Assembly (NCBI GenBank): GCA_947623455.1
Contig: OX392535.1
Span: 40,944,688 to 41,008,687 of the forward strand
Length of the DNA: 64,000 nucleotides
Source: Mimachlamys varia
Lineage: Eukaryota; Mollusca; Bivalvia; Pectinida; Pectinidae
Reading direction: 5' to 3'
Shown here: one piece after another, positions 44,790 through 56,530 of the stretch
Numbering within the stretch: the stretch's first letter is position 1
Layout of the letters: every line of letters begins with the position of its first letter
Notes under the pieces: model-generated
Database searches by the model: none
The model's input: only the letters and a program-made list of their open reading frames with translations
Told to the model about the DNA's origin: nothing
Position numbers and translations under genes: made by a program

Positions 44790-45420
44790 TAAAGAAAAAA
44801 AAATCAGAGAATACCAAAGCGTCAACAAAACCATAATCCGAACTCAAAATCGATTAAACTAGGGGCAAAATAGGAACAAAGAAAAGATTAACATGGAGAC
44901 TCTCGTAAAAGCACAAGAGAATACGACCAGGTGTTCCGGAAGAGTAAGCGTCTTCTGCTTCATCGACGACACCCGCCATGTAAATCTTTGTCACATCCAA
45001 GTAAGCATCAATCCTCAAAATGAGAACCGAGTCATCATTGTCATTGTACAACAAGTAAACACACTAACAAGCAAACTCAAAAACGTCCATCTTCATATAA
45101 CACAAAGATACAGAATATTTCTCGATGATATCAAGATGGCGACCATAAAACTTGCCAATAGTCTTCATCAACCAGCATTTCTCGAATCCCTGTGCCGTAA
45201 GTTTGTTCGTCAGCAGTCGACATCTATTGCGAAAATCGCGATAATCAGAGCAAGCCCTAGAATAACGAATCAGCTGCGACATGTAAACACCATAGGATGG
45301 AGAAGCAGGGATGTTACTATCAAGAAAGGGAAAGTTCACGATCGGAAAATCGAAATCGTCACGTTTATCATACAGCTTAGTAGTAAGTTGCCCGTGTTGG
45401 TCATAGTTTAAGTAAAGTAA
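44790..45420 (-). mobile_element. Retroelement 3' end with polymerase C-terminal remnant (best copy)
   Basis: Minus frame 45064-45339 reads MNFPFLDSNIPASPSYGVYM and SQLIRYSRACSDYRDFRNRC, ending with GKFYGRHLD. This is a sequence type I recognise as the extreme C-terminus of reverse-transcriptase-domain proteins in molluscs and lancelets. It is followed by a non-coding 3' part (GTCGTCGATGAAGCAGAAGA, CCTAGTTTAATCGATTTTGA) and an ATTCTCTGATTTTT tip. It is 5'-truncated at about 45420. Six or more shorter copies in the window share this 3' end. Clade not assigned. Confidence 0.8.
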
Positions 45421-45469
45421 AGAAAATATCTAAATCAGTGGTTTCAAGTATACTTTTATTTATGCATTA

Positions 45470-45545
45470 TTTTATCATCATCAGCAGCAGCAGCAGCAAC
45501 TGCAGCAGCATTATCATTATCATTATCATCATCATCATCAATGTT
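45470..45545. repeat. Compound CAT/CAG/ATT microsatellite
   Basis: (CAT)n, (CAG)n, (CATTAT)n and again (CAT)n. Lies about 100 bp past the stathmin-like gene's stop codon. Confidence 0.93.
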
Positions 45546-45640
45546 CTTCATCATCATCTCTCAAATCATCGTAAACATCATCACCAGCATCCCGTTCATC
45601 ATCACTTTCTGCATCTTAACCATCTTTTGAATCATCAAGT

Positions 45641-46270
45641 CTAAGCTTCTATGTTAGGAAGGGATGCTACTGGAGTATTAACTCTGCGACTCCTTCTCAA
45701 TTCCTCGATTTTTCTTTCTTTCTTCTCCCATTTCTCCCTTTGTTCTGATAATCTTTTCTCTCTCTTTTGTCGAGCCCGCTCCAACCTCTCCTCCGTTGAT
45801 ATCTTGTTTGCTTTTTCTGTCCTCGACACTCTGGCTAGTTTTGCCTCGGTTCTTGTTTTTATTTCTTCTTCTTGTAATTCTCGGTTGATCTTTGCTCTTT
45901 GTAAGCGGCCATTGACTGTGGTCTTATCGATTTCGTCATCTTTTTGTAATGCATTTTTCATCATCTTCTCTTCCAATCGAGTTCGCCTTTCTTTCCCTCT
46001 TGCCTCTCTTTTAGCTACCGCTAATTCTCGTCTATGTTCCGACATACGCGCCATTTTCCCCTTTCTCCGCAATATCTTATTCTTTACCATTTCAACGTCG
46101 GACTCTCGTCGTTCCAAAGCCATCTTCTTGGAAATGCTTCTGGAAGGGAGAGGAGGCAATTTTGGCGGTCTTGATGGACATTTTTGTTTAGTTTCCCGTG
46201 AACTTTGTGGTACTTCTACTTCTACTTCTACTTCTACCGATTGTTGACCTCCTTCAACATTATGAAGATG
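45641..46270 (-). CDS. STMND1-like: Stathmin-domain-containing protein 1-like, last exon
   Basis: The acceptor GATCATTGACAG precedes 46270, and the frame is open from its first codon for 209 residues to a TAG at 45641-45643. It starts HLHNVEGGQQ and has a (VE)n run written by a GTAGAA repeat. A Pro-rich hinge (SRPPKLPPLPSR) follows, then about 150 residues of Lys/Arg/Glu-rich, Ala/Leu-spaced helix (KKMALERRESDVEMVK ... KKERKIEELRRSRR). The charged helix ending in IEELR is like the stathmin-family tubulin-binding helix, and the exon-2 segment matches STMND1 better than classical stathmin. Expected role: binding tubulin or microtubules. The helix is intact; the link to exon 2 is disturbed by a LINE. 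Confidence 0.72.
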   Translation of the reverse strand, partial: HLHNVEGGQQSVEVEVEVEVPQSSRETKQKCPSRPPKLPPLPSRSISKKMALERRESDVEMVKNKILRRKGKMARMSEHRRELAVAKREARGKERRTRLEEKMMKNALQKDDEIDKTTVNGRLQRAKINRELQEEEIKTRTEAKLARVSRTEKANKISTEERLERARQKREKRLSEQREKWEKKERKIEELRRSRRVNTPVASLPNIEA

Positions 46271-46309
46271 CTGTCAATGATCTGCGCTATGCTTAAAGGG
46301 AAAAATAAG

Positions 46310-47640
46310 AAGTAGCACTAAATTATCAGGTTAAAACTATGTACATTGAGGACGAAATTAATATTTGTAGGAAGAGAGCTGGGATTTGAAGGCAGTAATA
46401 GTGTTTGCAGAGATGAGATCAGGAGGGAGTTTGTTCCATTCGGAAATGGTGTTTGGAAAGAAAGATTCTTTACGACAGGTGGTGCGGCAGTGCGGGACTT
46501 GATAGGAAAAGGAGTGTGATAGTCGAGTTTGACGGTTTTGAGTGGTGAGATGATTGTCTTTGTTGATGGCAACAAGGCTGTGTGTGATTTTATACAGCAT
46601 AGTGAGTCTGGCATCCCTACGTCTGTCTGAAAGACTACGCCAGCCTAGTCTTTGGAGCATATCGCCAACACTGGATGTGTTGTGATACCTGTGTGTCACA
46701 AAGCGGGCGGCTCGTCGTTGGACCATTTCTAGTTTGTCAATATCCTTTTTTAGATGTGGGTCCCAAATTGTACAAGCATATTCTACTGAAGGCCGAACTA
46801 ATGATTTATATGCTTGCTGTTTCACAGAAATGGAATTGATGTTTAAGTTTCGTTTTAGAAAACCTAGTGTTTTGTTGGCTTTATTGCAGATGTTTTGTAT
46901 GTGGGGGCCCCAATTAAGATTTTGTTGGATGGTAACTCCCAAGTACTTAGCTTTATCCACATGTTCTAGACAATGGCCATGGAGATAGTACTCATGTTGC
47001 ACTGGGTTTCTACGTTGGGTAACGGAGAGGACATTACATTTTTTAGGATGGAATGCCATTTTCCACTTAGATTCCCAGGCTGCCAGTTTGTCTAGGTCAG
47101 ACTGCAATGTTTGTGCATCCCTGTCTGAGGAGACAGTGATATAAACAATAGTGTCGTCAGCGAAAAGTCTGATAGAGGAGGATAAACCTTGGGGCATGTC
47201 GTTTATATAAAATAGAAACAGACTTGGTCCAAGGACCGACCCCTGGGGTACCCCTGACTCTACTGGTACAAGTGAAGAATGTTCGCCTTCGAGGACTACT
47301 GACTGGCGTCTGTTTTCTAGAAAATTTCTAATCCAGCGGTGTGTATTACCCACAATACCATACTGTTTCAATTTGTGAGATAGGAGCTTGTGGCTGACTT
47401 TGTCGAATGCTTTCGAGAAATCAAGGATGAGGGCGTCGGTACATTTATTTTTGTCAATATTTTTTGTAATGTCTTCCACAAACTCTAGGAGTTGGGTTTC
47501 ACAAGATCGAAATTGCCGAAAACCATGTTGGAAAGGGTATAAGATGTTATGTTGGTCTGCGTGAGACATTATGCTGCTGACAATAATGTGCACCAGGTAA
47601 TTGATAATAGTCCTCATCTGAGGTTAACGGGTCTTGATTG
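46310..47640 (-). mobile_element. 5'-truncated CR1/L2-like LINE inside the stathmin-like gene
   Basis: The single frame 46358-47617 (419 residues) carries RT boxes QHGFR (30-34), LDFSKAFD (65-72), GVPQGSVLGP (122-131) and LFADDT (151-156). It continues through a CR1/L2-type C-terminus (RRAARFV, LGWRSL, EWNKLPPDLI) to a natural stop at 46358. Further upstream, bases 47634-47620 encode RPVNL in another frame at the spacing expected for the preceding RT box, so the element reaches about 47640 with a small indel. The endonuclease and ORF1 are missing, as expected for 5' truncation. The frame is unbroken over 419 codons, so insertion is fairly recent. Confidence 0.88.
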
Positions 47641-47813
47641 TCCTCCCTAATGTTGATGGTGAATGCCACGCCTCCTAATCCCTTATTAGGAATGATCCCC
47701 TCCTCCCGAAGCTGCATTAGTACTGTCTGTTCCGTCTTCCGTGTCAGATTCAACATGGGCGTGCCTTCATTGACTGGAACTCCAACTGAATCTCCGATAT
47801 GAATTGTTTGAAC
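47640..47813 (-). CDS. STMND1-like: Stathmin-domain-containing protein 1-like, exon 2 (3' end disrupted)
   Basis: The acceptor TTTGTTTCCCAAAACAG precedes 47813. Phase 0 continues exon 1, giving VQTIHIGDSVGVPVNEGTPM, LNLTRKTEQTVLMQLREEGI and IPNKGLGGVAFTINIRED. The block TVLMQLREEGII...GVAFTI resembles the conserved N-terminal segment of STMND1 (EELxxxGII...xYDVTL type), which precedes the stathmin helix. No phase-0 GT donor of good quality follows. Instead the sequence passes into LINE DNA at about 47640, and the host frame would end at a TAG in the LINE (47547). The insertion may have removed the donor, so this allele may encode a truncated protein. Confidence 0.68.
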
Positions 47814-47999
47814 CTGTTTTGGGAAACAAATAAATAAGCATTAAATAATTTGTAGCTGTACGTTTTAAATAGAAGTATAGTTTCTTCGTCAAATATTCTA
47901 AAATCAAATACAAGTTCGTGACTTAGTGTTACTATCGTATCCGTTAAGCAAGAGTTTCCCTAATTTGTACAATCAGGGCAGTGGGAAGCTAAACCTTAC
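47814..47999 (-). other. Intron 1 of stathmin-like gene (186 bp)
   Basis: Begins GTAAGG (47999 down) and ends AAAACAG (47814-47820). The joined codons keep phase 0 on both sides. Confidence 0.7.
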
Positions 48000-48095
48000 C
48001 TTGGTCCGTCTGTGATCCCGGCCAAACAGCGCCCTTAATTGCCCTCGTTTTGGTTTCTGCTCAAATTCGATCGTCTTTGCGTAAGTGCGTCCCAT
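48000..48095 (-). CDS. STMND1-like: Stathmin-domain-containing protein 1-like, exon 1
   Basis: The ATG at 48093-48095 opens 32 codons ending at a strong donor (CCAAG then GTAAGG). The peptide begins MGRTYAKTIEFEQKPKRGQL and is basic. Gly at position 2 would permit N-myristoylation, which is also possible for vertebrate STMND1 (starts MG), but this is only a hint. The frame joins exon 2 in phase 0. The start is chosen because an ETS-type promoter motif lies only 11 bases upstream. Confidence 0.68.
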
Positions 48096-48106
48096 GTTCT
48101 TGTTCT

Positions 48107-48114
48107 ACTTCCGG
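48107..48114 (-). promoter_or_regulatory. ETS-type promoter motif
   Basis: CCGGAAGT on the minus strand within CACTTCACCGGAAGTAG, 11 bp upstream of the ATG. ETS/GABP sites at transcription starts are common in TATA-less animal promoters. No TATA box is seen at the expected place. Confidence 0.5.
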
Positions 48115-48120
48115 TGAAGT

Positions 48121-48759
48121 GACAAATTTCAATATTAGGGTACAAGTGTCGCTAAAGTTCGCTGGAGAGTGTTTGTAAAACAGCTTTCGCATAATGGACG
48201 AATCGTACATAGAAACAGGGTATTGTGACGTCATAATATTAATGACCATATGACGTCATAATAGAGTTACTCAATAACTTTCTATCTGTTTCACTGGCGT
48301 CTGTTTATAGAGTATTCCGGAATAGCTGATAACGTTAATCGCTATGGTAAAGATTATGGCATGTGCAACAGGATTTTGCTTTGATCGGGAATCAAACTAA
48401 TGACCAATAGTTTCCCTCTGCCTGCCGCTCTACTGAAATAAACTAAATAAACTAAAACTTCCACTGCACTCTCCCTTCTTAAAAATGTTCGCCGTTGAAC
48501 ACAGGTTCTAACCCCTGTCGTCAAAGGGTTGACCAGACATGAAAAAGAAAACTGTGTGTCATGTTTTTTTTTATATTATTGTATTTTCGTACCAGTGTTA
48601 CTCAACTCATATCAGCAATAATTTGAATTTTCCCCATTAAAGTCCCCTTTTTTAATCTTGCCAGAGTATCTACAGTAAATACCAAATCGGTACACTTCGT
48701 TTTTAGCCCTTGTGGTATTTTGGTGATATTGATTGTTAGATAGCACTTTTTTTTCTCTA
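48121..48759. other. Upstream flank, non-coding
   Basis: AT-rich, no exon recognised. The short frame 48061-48249 overlaps exon 1 in another register and is rejected. Confidence 0.5.
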
Positions 48760-48900
48760 AGACGACTGTTTGATTCCCCGATATTCAACATTTCCCAGCC
48801 ACTTGGGTTTTTTCCAGGTTCTCCGGTTTCTTTCCAATGTTTGCCATGTGCATTTGCATCTCTTCTGAAGAGACTTCAAGCCTAAAACGTTTTCAATGTT
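48760..48900 (+). mobile_element. Eroded type B SINE fragment
   Basis: TTTGATTCCCCGATATTCAA (box B region) followed by CCACTTGGGTTTTTTCCAGG and TTCTCCGGTTTCTTTCC. These match the body of the copies at 41112 and 54463 with many changes. The head is missing. Confidence 0.55.
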
Positions 48901-50749
48901 TAAACTTAAACTTGAGTTTTGACCGTGTTAAGTGATGTAGGCGAGTCACGAGACACATTTGTAGTATGGCTTTATAAAGCATAAAGCCATGCTTGAACAC
49001 AAGAACGCCTTCATGAATACGTATCATTTTTCTTTGATTATAACATTTCGATTTCTATCTGTTACAAATAAATGTTACTGAAAAATGTCGTATGAACCTC
49101 AGGGGCATGATAATTTGTTGCAGATAGATTTGGACCGAAGCCGGGGATTTTAAGAGTAATTTTACACCTTTTAACGAATAGATAAATTTTCGACAAAAAA
49201 GTTCCCTTGTAGATACAAAGGGATCTAGTTAATTTTATAGAGGCTTTTTCACATACACGAAATGAAACTTTAAGGGTATGGTTCAATTGTGTGCTACGTT
49301 AGCCTTGTCAATCGTGTAAGACGCCATTGGTAATTTACTTAGTCCCGAGGTCTGATCATTCCATCGTAATGAAAAGTCCTTTGTTCACTGACGGCATGCC
49401 AAGTATTCGGTATCTAGCAAAGTTAAAAAATTTAGAGTTTTTTTCTTGAGAAAATTAATCAGGATAGCAAGCCAAGACCCTTAAACGCCACCATATAATA
49501 TAATCTATGTACTGAACCTAAATTAAATATGTAGTTTAAATCAGAGGTGTGTATATAATTATGTTACATTTGTATGAGTACAAGACAGTGCTGCTCTGTA
49601 AAATTCAAGTTTTTGGTTAGTTTAACATAAAGTATATCCATTTCAATTAAAAGTATTGTCAAGGTTATCTATTTAGACTAATGTGGTTGTTAATTGTCCT
49701 GTCTGAAAACAAGTATATAAAGGTACCGTTATCTTTACACTAATGGAATATCGTGATGCCATATTTTTTAAATTAATTTGAAACGTCGTAACAAACACTT
49801 ATTAAGTATTTGCTCTAGTCATTTTAAATGCAAACTAGACCTCTTTTCGAATTAAACGTATTTTTTATATACGAGAATATATCAATACACAAACCAAAGA
49901 CCGTTGTGGTTAATACAGATACGCATACCACTTTAAATTCCTCTTCGGGTTTTGAGGTTAATGGTACCAGCAAGCACAACTGTTATCCGTTTTGACAGAT
50001 GAATCGCATATTACCATTATTTATTATAAGTATGGCTGTTTGAAATTTGATGTTTGAAAAATAGAAATTAAAACTGGGGAAAAAACGAAATAAAAAACTG
50101 CAGGGCTCAAACACATGGTCACATTTGCATTATAAGGCCTTTACACTCTAACAATATTACAATGCAAATTATAGACCAAATGCATCAAAATAAGTGTTTT
50201 TACCATGCCGGAAATGTTATAAAAGATAAACACGAGAAGTCTCTTAGCAGCATTTTTTTCTTTAGATTACTCCGAGTCAAAGAAAACTGCTAATGGAACT
50301 CTTCTCCGCGGTTTATACTTCTGCGGTGGTATTAAAGGGGCATCCCGGGGAAGTCCACAATGAAGTTCTTGAATGTGCATGCTGTCTGCACTACCAGATA
50401 CATTTTCCTGTTATTTCAATTTTCAAAGTCCACTCAAAATGTGTTTATTAGCCACTTGCGAAATTGCATTCCTCGGGAAAGCCCGATAAAAATAGCGCTG
50501 ATCACGCGTCAGTCAAGTGACTATTTTGTCGCAAGTCGACGAGGGGCCCAAAAGGAGGGGACGCGTAATGTATAGGTCCGATGATGAAACAGACACAAAG
50601 TCCGTGTATAAATTTATTGAATCACATTCACATTAATAATCAGACGTTAATTTCACACGATATTCATATGAAGAAATTTATGTCGACATCTCTGCATCAT
50701 TTATCGACATCAGTACCTGACTGAAACCAATGCAAATGGGTACAATGCA
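48901..50749. other. Non-coding stretch
   Basis: 48985-49020 has an eroded ATGCTT..AACACAAGAACG..TTCATGAATACG block of the dispersed motif seen at 40049. No gene. Confidence 0.5.
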
Positions 50750-50823
50750 TCGCCAGAAACCCACACGACACTGCACTCTTACATTGTACGTTTAACAGTG
50801 TCATGTGGGTTTCCGACGATGAC
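50750..50823. repeat. Long hairpin, about 24-bp stem
   Basis: GAAACCCACACGACACTG and CAGTGTCATGTGGGTTTC pair across a 26-nt loop; CATCG and CGATG extend the base. The TGGGTTTCCGA.GATG motif also occurs near 29350 and 43925, so this is probably a small foldback repeat. Confidence 0.7.
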
Positions 50824-53800
50824 AACCATACGGCAAACCTTAATTTCTGTAAAAAGTTATCTTCACGAATCCTCATTTAAAACCATTTCACAAAAGGTGT
50901 GCATGGCATTGAAAAGTGCAAAAATAAAATGAAATGATTCCGATTTTTTTTAATACAACTCGATGTCTTGAAGATTTTTTTTTCAGACTATCTATATATT
51001 CATCAAAAATCTATCCAACTTTCAGCGTCAACATACTTTAACTCTTACAATTATATATGTATCACGGAAGTCCGTGCACTCATATGACGCACCACGCACT
51101 AAACATGTACATATGTAGAATACATGTATAATATATATCAAATTTGGAACTTGTCGAGAAGATAATTGTCCAATACTTAATCCATTTATATATGTTATGA
51201 TAGCTCCGTTTTCATTTTACTTTTTTTTTATGTAAATTCAAAGGTTCGTTAACATTTTTAACACAATTGCAGACATGGGACATACATGTATATGATTTTT
51301 TTTTTATAAATTTATGACTTCACCTATATAATGCATATATTTTGATTCATATCAAATTCAATACGGGGGTACAAACCCGATAATATTTGTACAATCCTTA
51401 TTCTATTGATTAGGTATGGCAAGCATTTTTTATCCCCAAATGATGACATAAATTTATTCATTTTGTCCAAATTGAATCTGTATACATTAAACTCAATCGC
51501 ACCTATACCGGCGTTTTACAACGTAACCCCCCCTCCCATACGGTTTTTCTTGTATGTGAAAAGATCTTTCTCTTCAGCAATATAATTCAATTATGCCGTT
51601 TTACTGGAATATTATAAAGGGGATATTACAAAACACGCATTCAAGTTTTACACACGCATTTCATGCTACAGAGGAATGAAAGAGTTATCCCTTGGGAGGC
51701 CCCAAAACCAAATCAAAACTGTGTCACCGGCTATCCAGAAGAACACTGTAACATGTAAACAATTGGGCTGCTAGTCTCTCCCTTAAATACTTCCCATCCC
51801 TCATTATGCTTCCGTAACATAATCCTTACGTTAAAGTTTGACCATTCGGCCTGCTTGGTAGTTATTAATTACATGTAGGTCACGCGGATCGCCATTTTTT
51901 GTTTACCGATGTAGCTTGTTATGCGCATGCGTTATCATATGTGACGCAAAAAAAAATTACATGTCCAAATCGTTGATCAACGAATAGTGATTCCCTTTTT
52001 TAATTATTAATTAAAGTTTTTATAAACATATTTCAGCGTAAATCACTCATTAATTTTCCACAAGATTATACATTTAATTCATATATACAATAATTCTAAA
52101 TAAGCATAAAAAAATATAGTTTTACCGTGATGCCTCTTTAAGTGTACATACATTGTACAATTTTCATGTCATCAATCGGTGACAACCCCGCAATAAAACG
52201 TCAAATGTATGTTGTCTTTGCTAAATATGGCTATAAAAGTATATATCATGTACACACCCATCGTATCGCATGAATTTACAACTTTTGTGCGTGGGAAGCT
52301 TTATGTAGCCTCGCCTACGTATAAGGTAGTAAATATCCCGTTATTGACATAAATTGTCCTTTTAATAATATGAGCCTGTGATAGCAACTTTATTCTACTT
52401 TGTTAAGATGTATACAGATTGTATCATGATAAAGCACAATAAAAAGTCTAAAGTTGACAGAGAAAACTAACGCCAGCAGAGATACATGTACGTACTGATC
52501 ATGAGAAGATGTAGAACTAGATGACACGGAGATGGAAATCATCTCTAAGAGCGTAGAGCCCATCCTTGCAACAAAAAGTCATATACATTGTATATATATA
52601 TATAAAGTATTCGAGTACAAAAATGATCATTCAGTCTAAATAAGGGCAAATAGTTCGGAAGAACATACAAATTTAAAAGTATTATCTGATCCTAATAGTT
52701 CAACAGTTAAGAGATGGAAAATTTGACTTGACCTTTGACCCGATAACTTTGATGTTTGGTATCTTGTTTGATTACAACAAACTTTGCTTCATGATATATA
52801 ATAATAAAGTGTTGAGTAGTAAAAAGATGTTTTGACCATGACCTTTGCTCATATGACCTTTAGATAAAGATATAAAATATGAGTTTGTCCTTTGATCTGG
52901 TTTGGTCATGACAATTGTGTATACATGTATACTTTAGACACAATGAGATACTGTTGGAATAACAGTGGCGTAAACTTTAGAATGTTTTAAACAATCATAC
53001 ATTTTTGCACTAAGTTTGAGACCTTGACCTTTGAGCGCCGGAAACGAATAAGTATGCAACACACCTTCTAATAGTGGTTAACAATCATGCAATAATGTAT
53101 CCTTCTACTATCACAGGTTACGAAGATAGGAAGCGGAAACGAATGTGTTTTAGGCGGACAGCTATAGCGATCACTGTAAAAAGGTGTTACACCTCTTTTA
53201 TAATCCCCATACACCTCCTTCATACATCTCCATACATTGTGTGCATTTAGGAGATAGTGATTGTTGCACACGATGTGTATCCGCCGTTTTATGTCCTATC
53301 AAATGCAGAGAAGACAAGTTCATAGCTAAAGGTGAACAACTCCCCTAACCTAAAAAATGTCCCAATTGTTTTATAGTTTGTGTTTTCTGCAATTCCTCTG
53401 TATCGAATAGAAAGTTCCAATTTGTTTCATATCATAATATATAATTATTTCACTTTTCATTTGATACTTAACCACGAAAACACATTGTAAAGATGATAGT
53501 GGCAAACCTTTACCTATTACTTTAAATTCTGAACTGATGTAACCATGCACGAGTTGCCTCCCTTTTTGTGAAGTCGTCGTGTAATAAGCGTCCGTCTAGT
53601 TCGATTTCGAACGTATTTTTAATTTACATGTAATTAGCCGTGATACAGGGAGTTCAAAGGGCGTAATTCTATTAATATCATTAGCTAGGTCTTCTTTATT
53701 AAGGCAGATCATAAAAGGTATGTAAATGGGAGAGTATGAAATTGGGGGGAGGGGTGTAATTCTCAACAAATGCCTCATTTATTTATTTATTTATTTATTT

Positions 53801-54462
53801 CCATTTGATTCTTTTAAAATGTATTAATCGATATAATATATAGATGTTTCAGTCGTGATAAGTTGTGACGGATGTCGTCTGATTTAGCCAAGAGCTACTG
53901 CTAATAAAGGCGGGTGTCTCCATCTTCTGTCTGTAACACTTATATGTGGTACTGCAAAAATAAGACATGAGGCATGCATGCTGTACAAGGAAGTCTGCTG
54001 TTTTAGCTACAGATATCTCCAACTGGGTGAAGGAAACTCTTACAAAGGAATGTCTTTTTAAAATGTGCTTGTTCAGAAAGCGTCTGTAACAATTACGTAA
54101 ACCAAGGGCTTATAAGATACTAAAGTTTGCGTCGTTCATTACAGCCCGTTTTATTAATTGCTTTCATCGTAAATACAAAAAAATGTATTATTTTAATCCG
54201 TGCAACATTTTATTAGTCACGTTTGTCCTTGTAGATGGCAGTTTTAACGGAGCTTAGAGCTCAGATGCATTGAAACTGTAAATAACTAGAGCTAAAATCC
54301 AGAGTAATGATAATTTAAAAAGCTGTATAAAGCTACACATGTAGTAAAAAGAATTCTTGAAATCCTCAAATATTTATCCTTATGATTTTATATTCATGAT
54401 ACATTTCTTAACAAGCAGCGTTTGTCACGTGGAAATTTCAATTTGAAAAATTCATTCAGGTG
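50824..54462. other. Long non-coding stretch
   Basis: Includes (TA)n near 52593-52604, repeated TTGACCTTTGACC-type motifs between 52730 and 53030 (a dispersed repeat), and (TTTA)6 at 53779-53800. The minus frames 53068-53271 and 53596-53778 show no domains. Confidence 0.5.
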
Positions 54463-54660
54463 ATTGGGTGGCGCTGTAGAAAGCACACTTGCCTTGCGCT
54501 AAGGCCACCGCTGTTCGATTCCCCGATCGGACGTGAAAAGGTATGAGTTCATTTGTCCGACCACGTGGGTTTTCTCCGGGTACTCCAGTTTCCTCCCACA
54601 TCAAAATCTCCCACGTGCTAAACATCCGGGAAAATAAGAATGATTAATATTAAGTAATAG
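54463..54660 (+). mobile_element. tRNA-derived SINE, type B
   Basis: Head TGGGTGGCGCTGTAGAAAGC, GCTGTTCGATTCCCCGATCG box B, then GGACGTGAAAAGGTATGAG and CCACGTGGGTTTTCTCCGGG, TACTCCAGTTTCCTCCCACA. Same family as 41112 on the other strand. Confidence 0.87.
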
Positions 54661-56415
54661 AATAGATAAAGTTTACATACAGCACATTCGTTTCCGCTCT
54701 ACAAATCATTAGCTGTTATAGTAGACGGATGTGACTTTACAGAATTGTTAACCAACTTTTTTTCAATGAATTTTCCCGACTTTGTTTATGGGTCATTTTT
54801 AATGAATTTTGTGTATTTATATAAAGATTTGTTTCCTGTTTCATCTCATAATATTTTGAGTTATGTATGACCAGAAAATTTATTTTACAAATTCATTTAC
54901 AACATCCATTTTTGGGACGCCATTTTGACGTCATTTTGGTAGCGACTTATAGAGAAATGGCATCACACGGAAATTAGCAGTGTAGATAAACTTGTATCGC
55001 TCCATAGAAACACAACAGGAAATTAAATGAATATTATGAGAGGAAACCTTGGATATTTCTGTACCAAATGACAAAAAAAAAGTACAAATGTATGCAAGAG
55101 GTTTTAATATAATATTCATTTATGTTTTTTCTTTAATTTCAATACAGATAAATTAGAAAAGAAAAGTAAAAATATATTTTTTCAATGACCACATCAATGT
55201 TCATATCCATTATCAACAAGAAAATGCAGTTGTTTGTAAATGAAAAATGTTGCATTTTCACAAGTTGAGATCCTACATGTATTCCAAAATTGATATTTGG
55301 CTTATTGGAGTTCTTTTCAGAGTGTTCAGATAAATCGAATAATGCGCTGATTTACAGTAATTTTTAAATAAGTAAATAATCTATTGACAAAATGAATATA
55401 ATACACAAATCTTGGAATTCGTCATCATTTAACAAAAGTGTTTTCTAAACAAAATATGACAGACTAGAGTGTAGATCTGGCTCCGTCAAAATAAAAATTG
55501 ACCCTTACAAAACCGAAGAGTTAATCAGCTAGAGTTATCTCTCTTTATGTGATGTCTGTTATTATTTGAGGTCAAGGTCTTTTACTGAGCAACGATTGAC
55601 CAATCACCGCTTATAATTGAAAATCCATACGAACTATTTTTAACGACTGTGTTGGAATGATTAGTTTTCGTCTGTTTATTCCATATCTTACTTTGTTGAA
55701 AACTGACTAAACATACAAACTTATTAAAAACGTGTCAGCATTTTCTTAAGAAAGGGTCGAATAGGTATGCTAGAACGCGCCGCGGATTAATATTGTTTAC
55801 ATTGGATGCGTGATAGGGTTACTAAGAGTCGCCATGTTTAAACAATATGGCGGAACGTGTGTGGGAAATAACGTAACATCATGATATTGCTTCGACCAAT
55901 AGGTATGTATCAACTTCAGCATTATATTTAACAATAATTGATCAGATTTGCGGGAATTACACTTACTGGATGTTTTTGCTTCTCCGAACGGCTCCATTTA
56001 GAGCAATATTACCCTTCATTTTGCCTGTAGGCCTACAATGTTACTTCGATCAGTACTGCATGTTTTGTATTCACTCTTCAGTACACGAGTATCGGTAAGC
56101 ATATTGTAGGAAACTGTATTCATATATATATGTGAAATGTTAGACTGAGATGACCTGCTGATTATAAAACAATTCGTAAATTGCTGTAATTACCGTGTGA
56201 TTAAACTATGTACATCCAATGGCCGTTTTGAGTTCTCCTGAAACGCTTTCTTGTAGGTGATTGGGAATGTTTTGTGGAAAAGAGCTTGAACAGCTGGTGA
56301 ATAAGGGTTTTGAGTTTACTCTTGTTAGTGGTCAGGTTTTGGAGCTTGTGGTATTCTATGTATATTGTTAGGCAAGTGCTTGTATTGACTATCAGCAATT
56401 AAATTATACAAAAAT
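54661..56415. other. Non-coding stretch
   Basis: AT-rich, no exon, repeat or RNA gene recognised. The minus frames 54931-55119 and 55797-55997 are unsupported. Confidence 0.5.
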
Positions 56416-56530
56416 TAGGCAGCGTTAGGCCCTCGAGCCTAACGTCCAGACTTTTGGCTCAATGGTACTACAGAACAGTAAGAACGCTCACCTATCAAGC
56501 GAGAGGTCCCTGGTTTGCTTTCGGTCACAA
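56416..56530 (+). mobile_element. tRNA-like SINE unit 1 with leading hairpin
   Basis: GTTAGGCCCTCGAGCCTAAC forms a 7-bp stem with 6-nt loop. Then GGCTCAATGGTACTACAG (box A-like) and GCGAGAGGTCCCTGGTTTGC (eroded box B). Same plan as the unit 290 bp downstream. Confidence 0.6.

Noticed and set aside
45651..46247. 198-residue plus-strand frame
   Set aside because: Shadow of the minus-strand stathmin-like exon; Ser/Phe/Leu-rich composition is the antisense of a Lys/Glu helix.
46318..46614. 98-residue minus frame
   Set aside because: Alternate frame of the CR1/L2-like LINE ORF.
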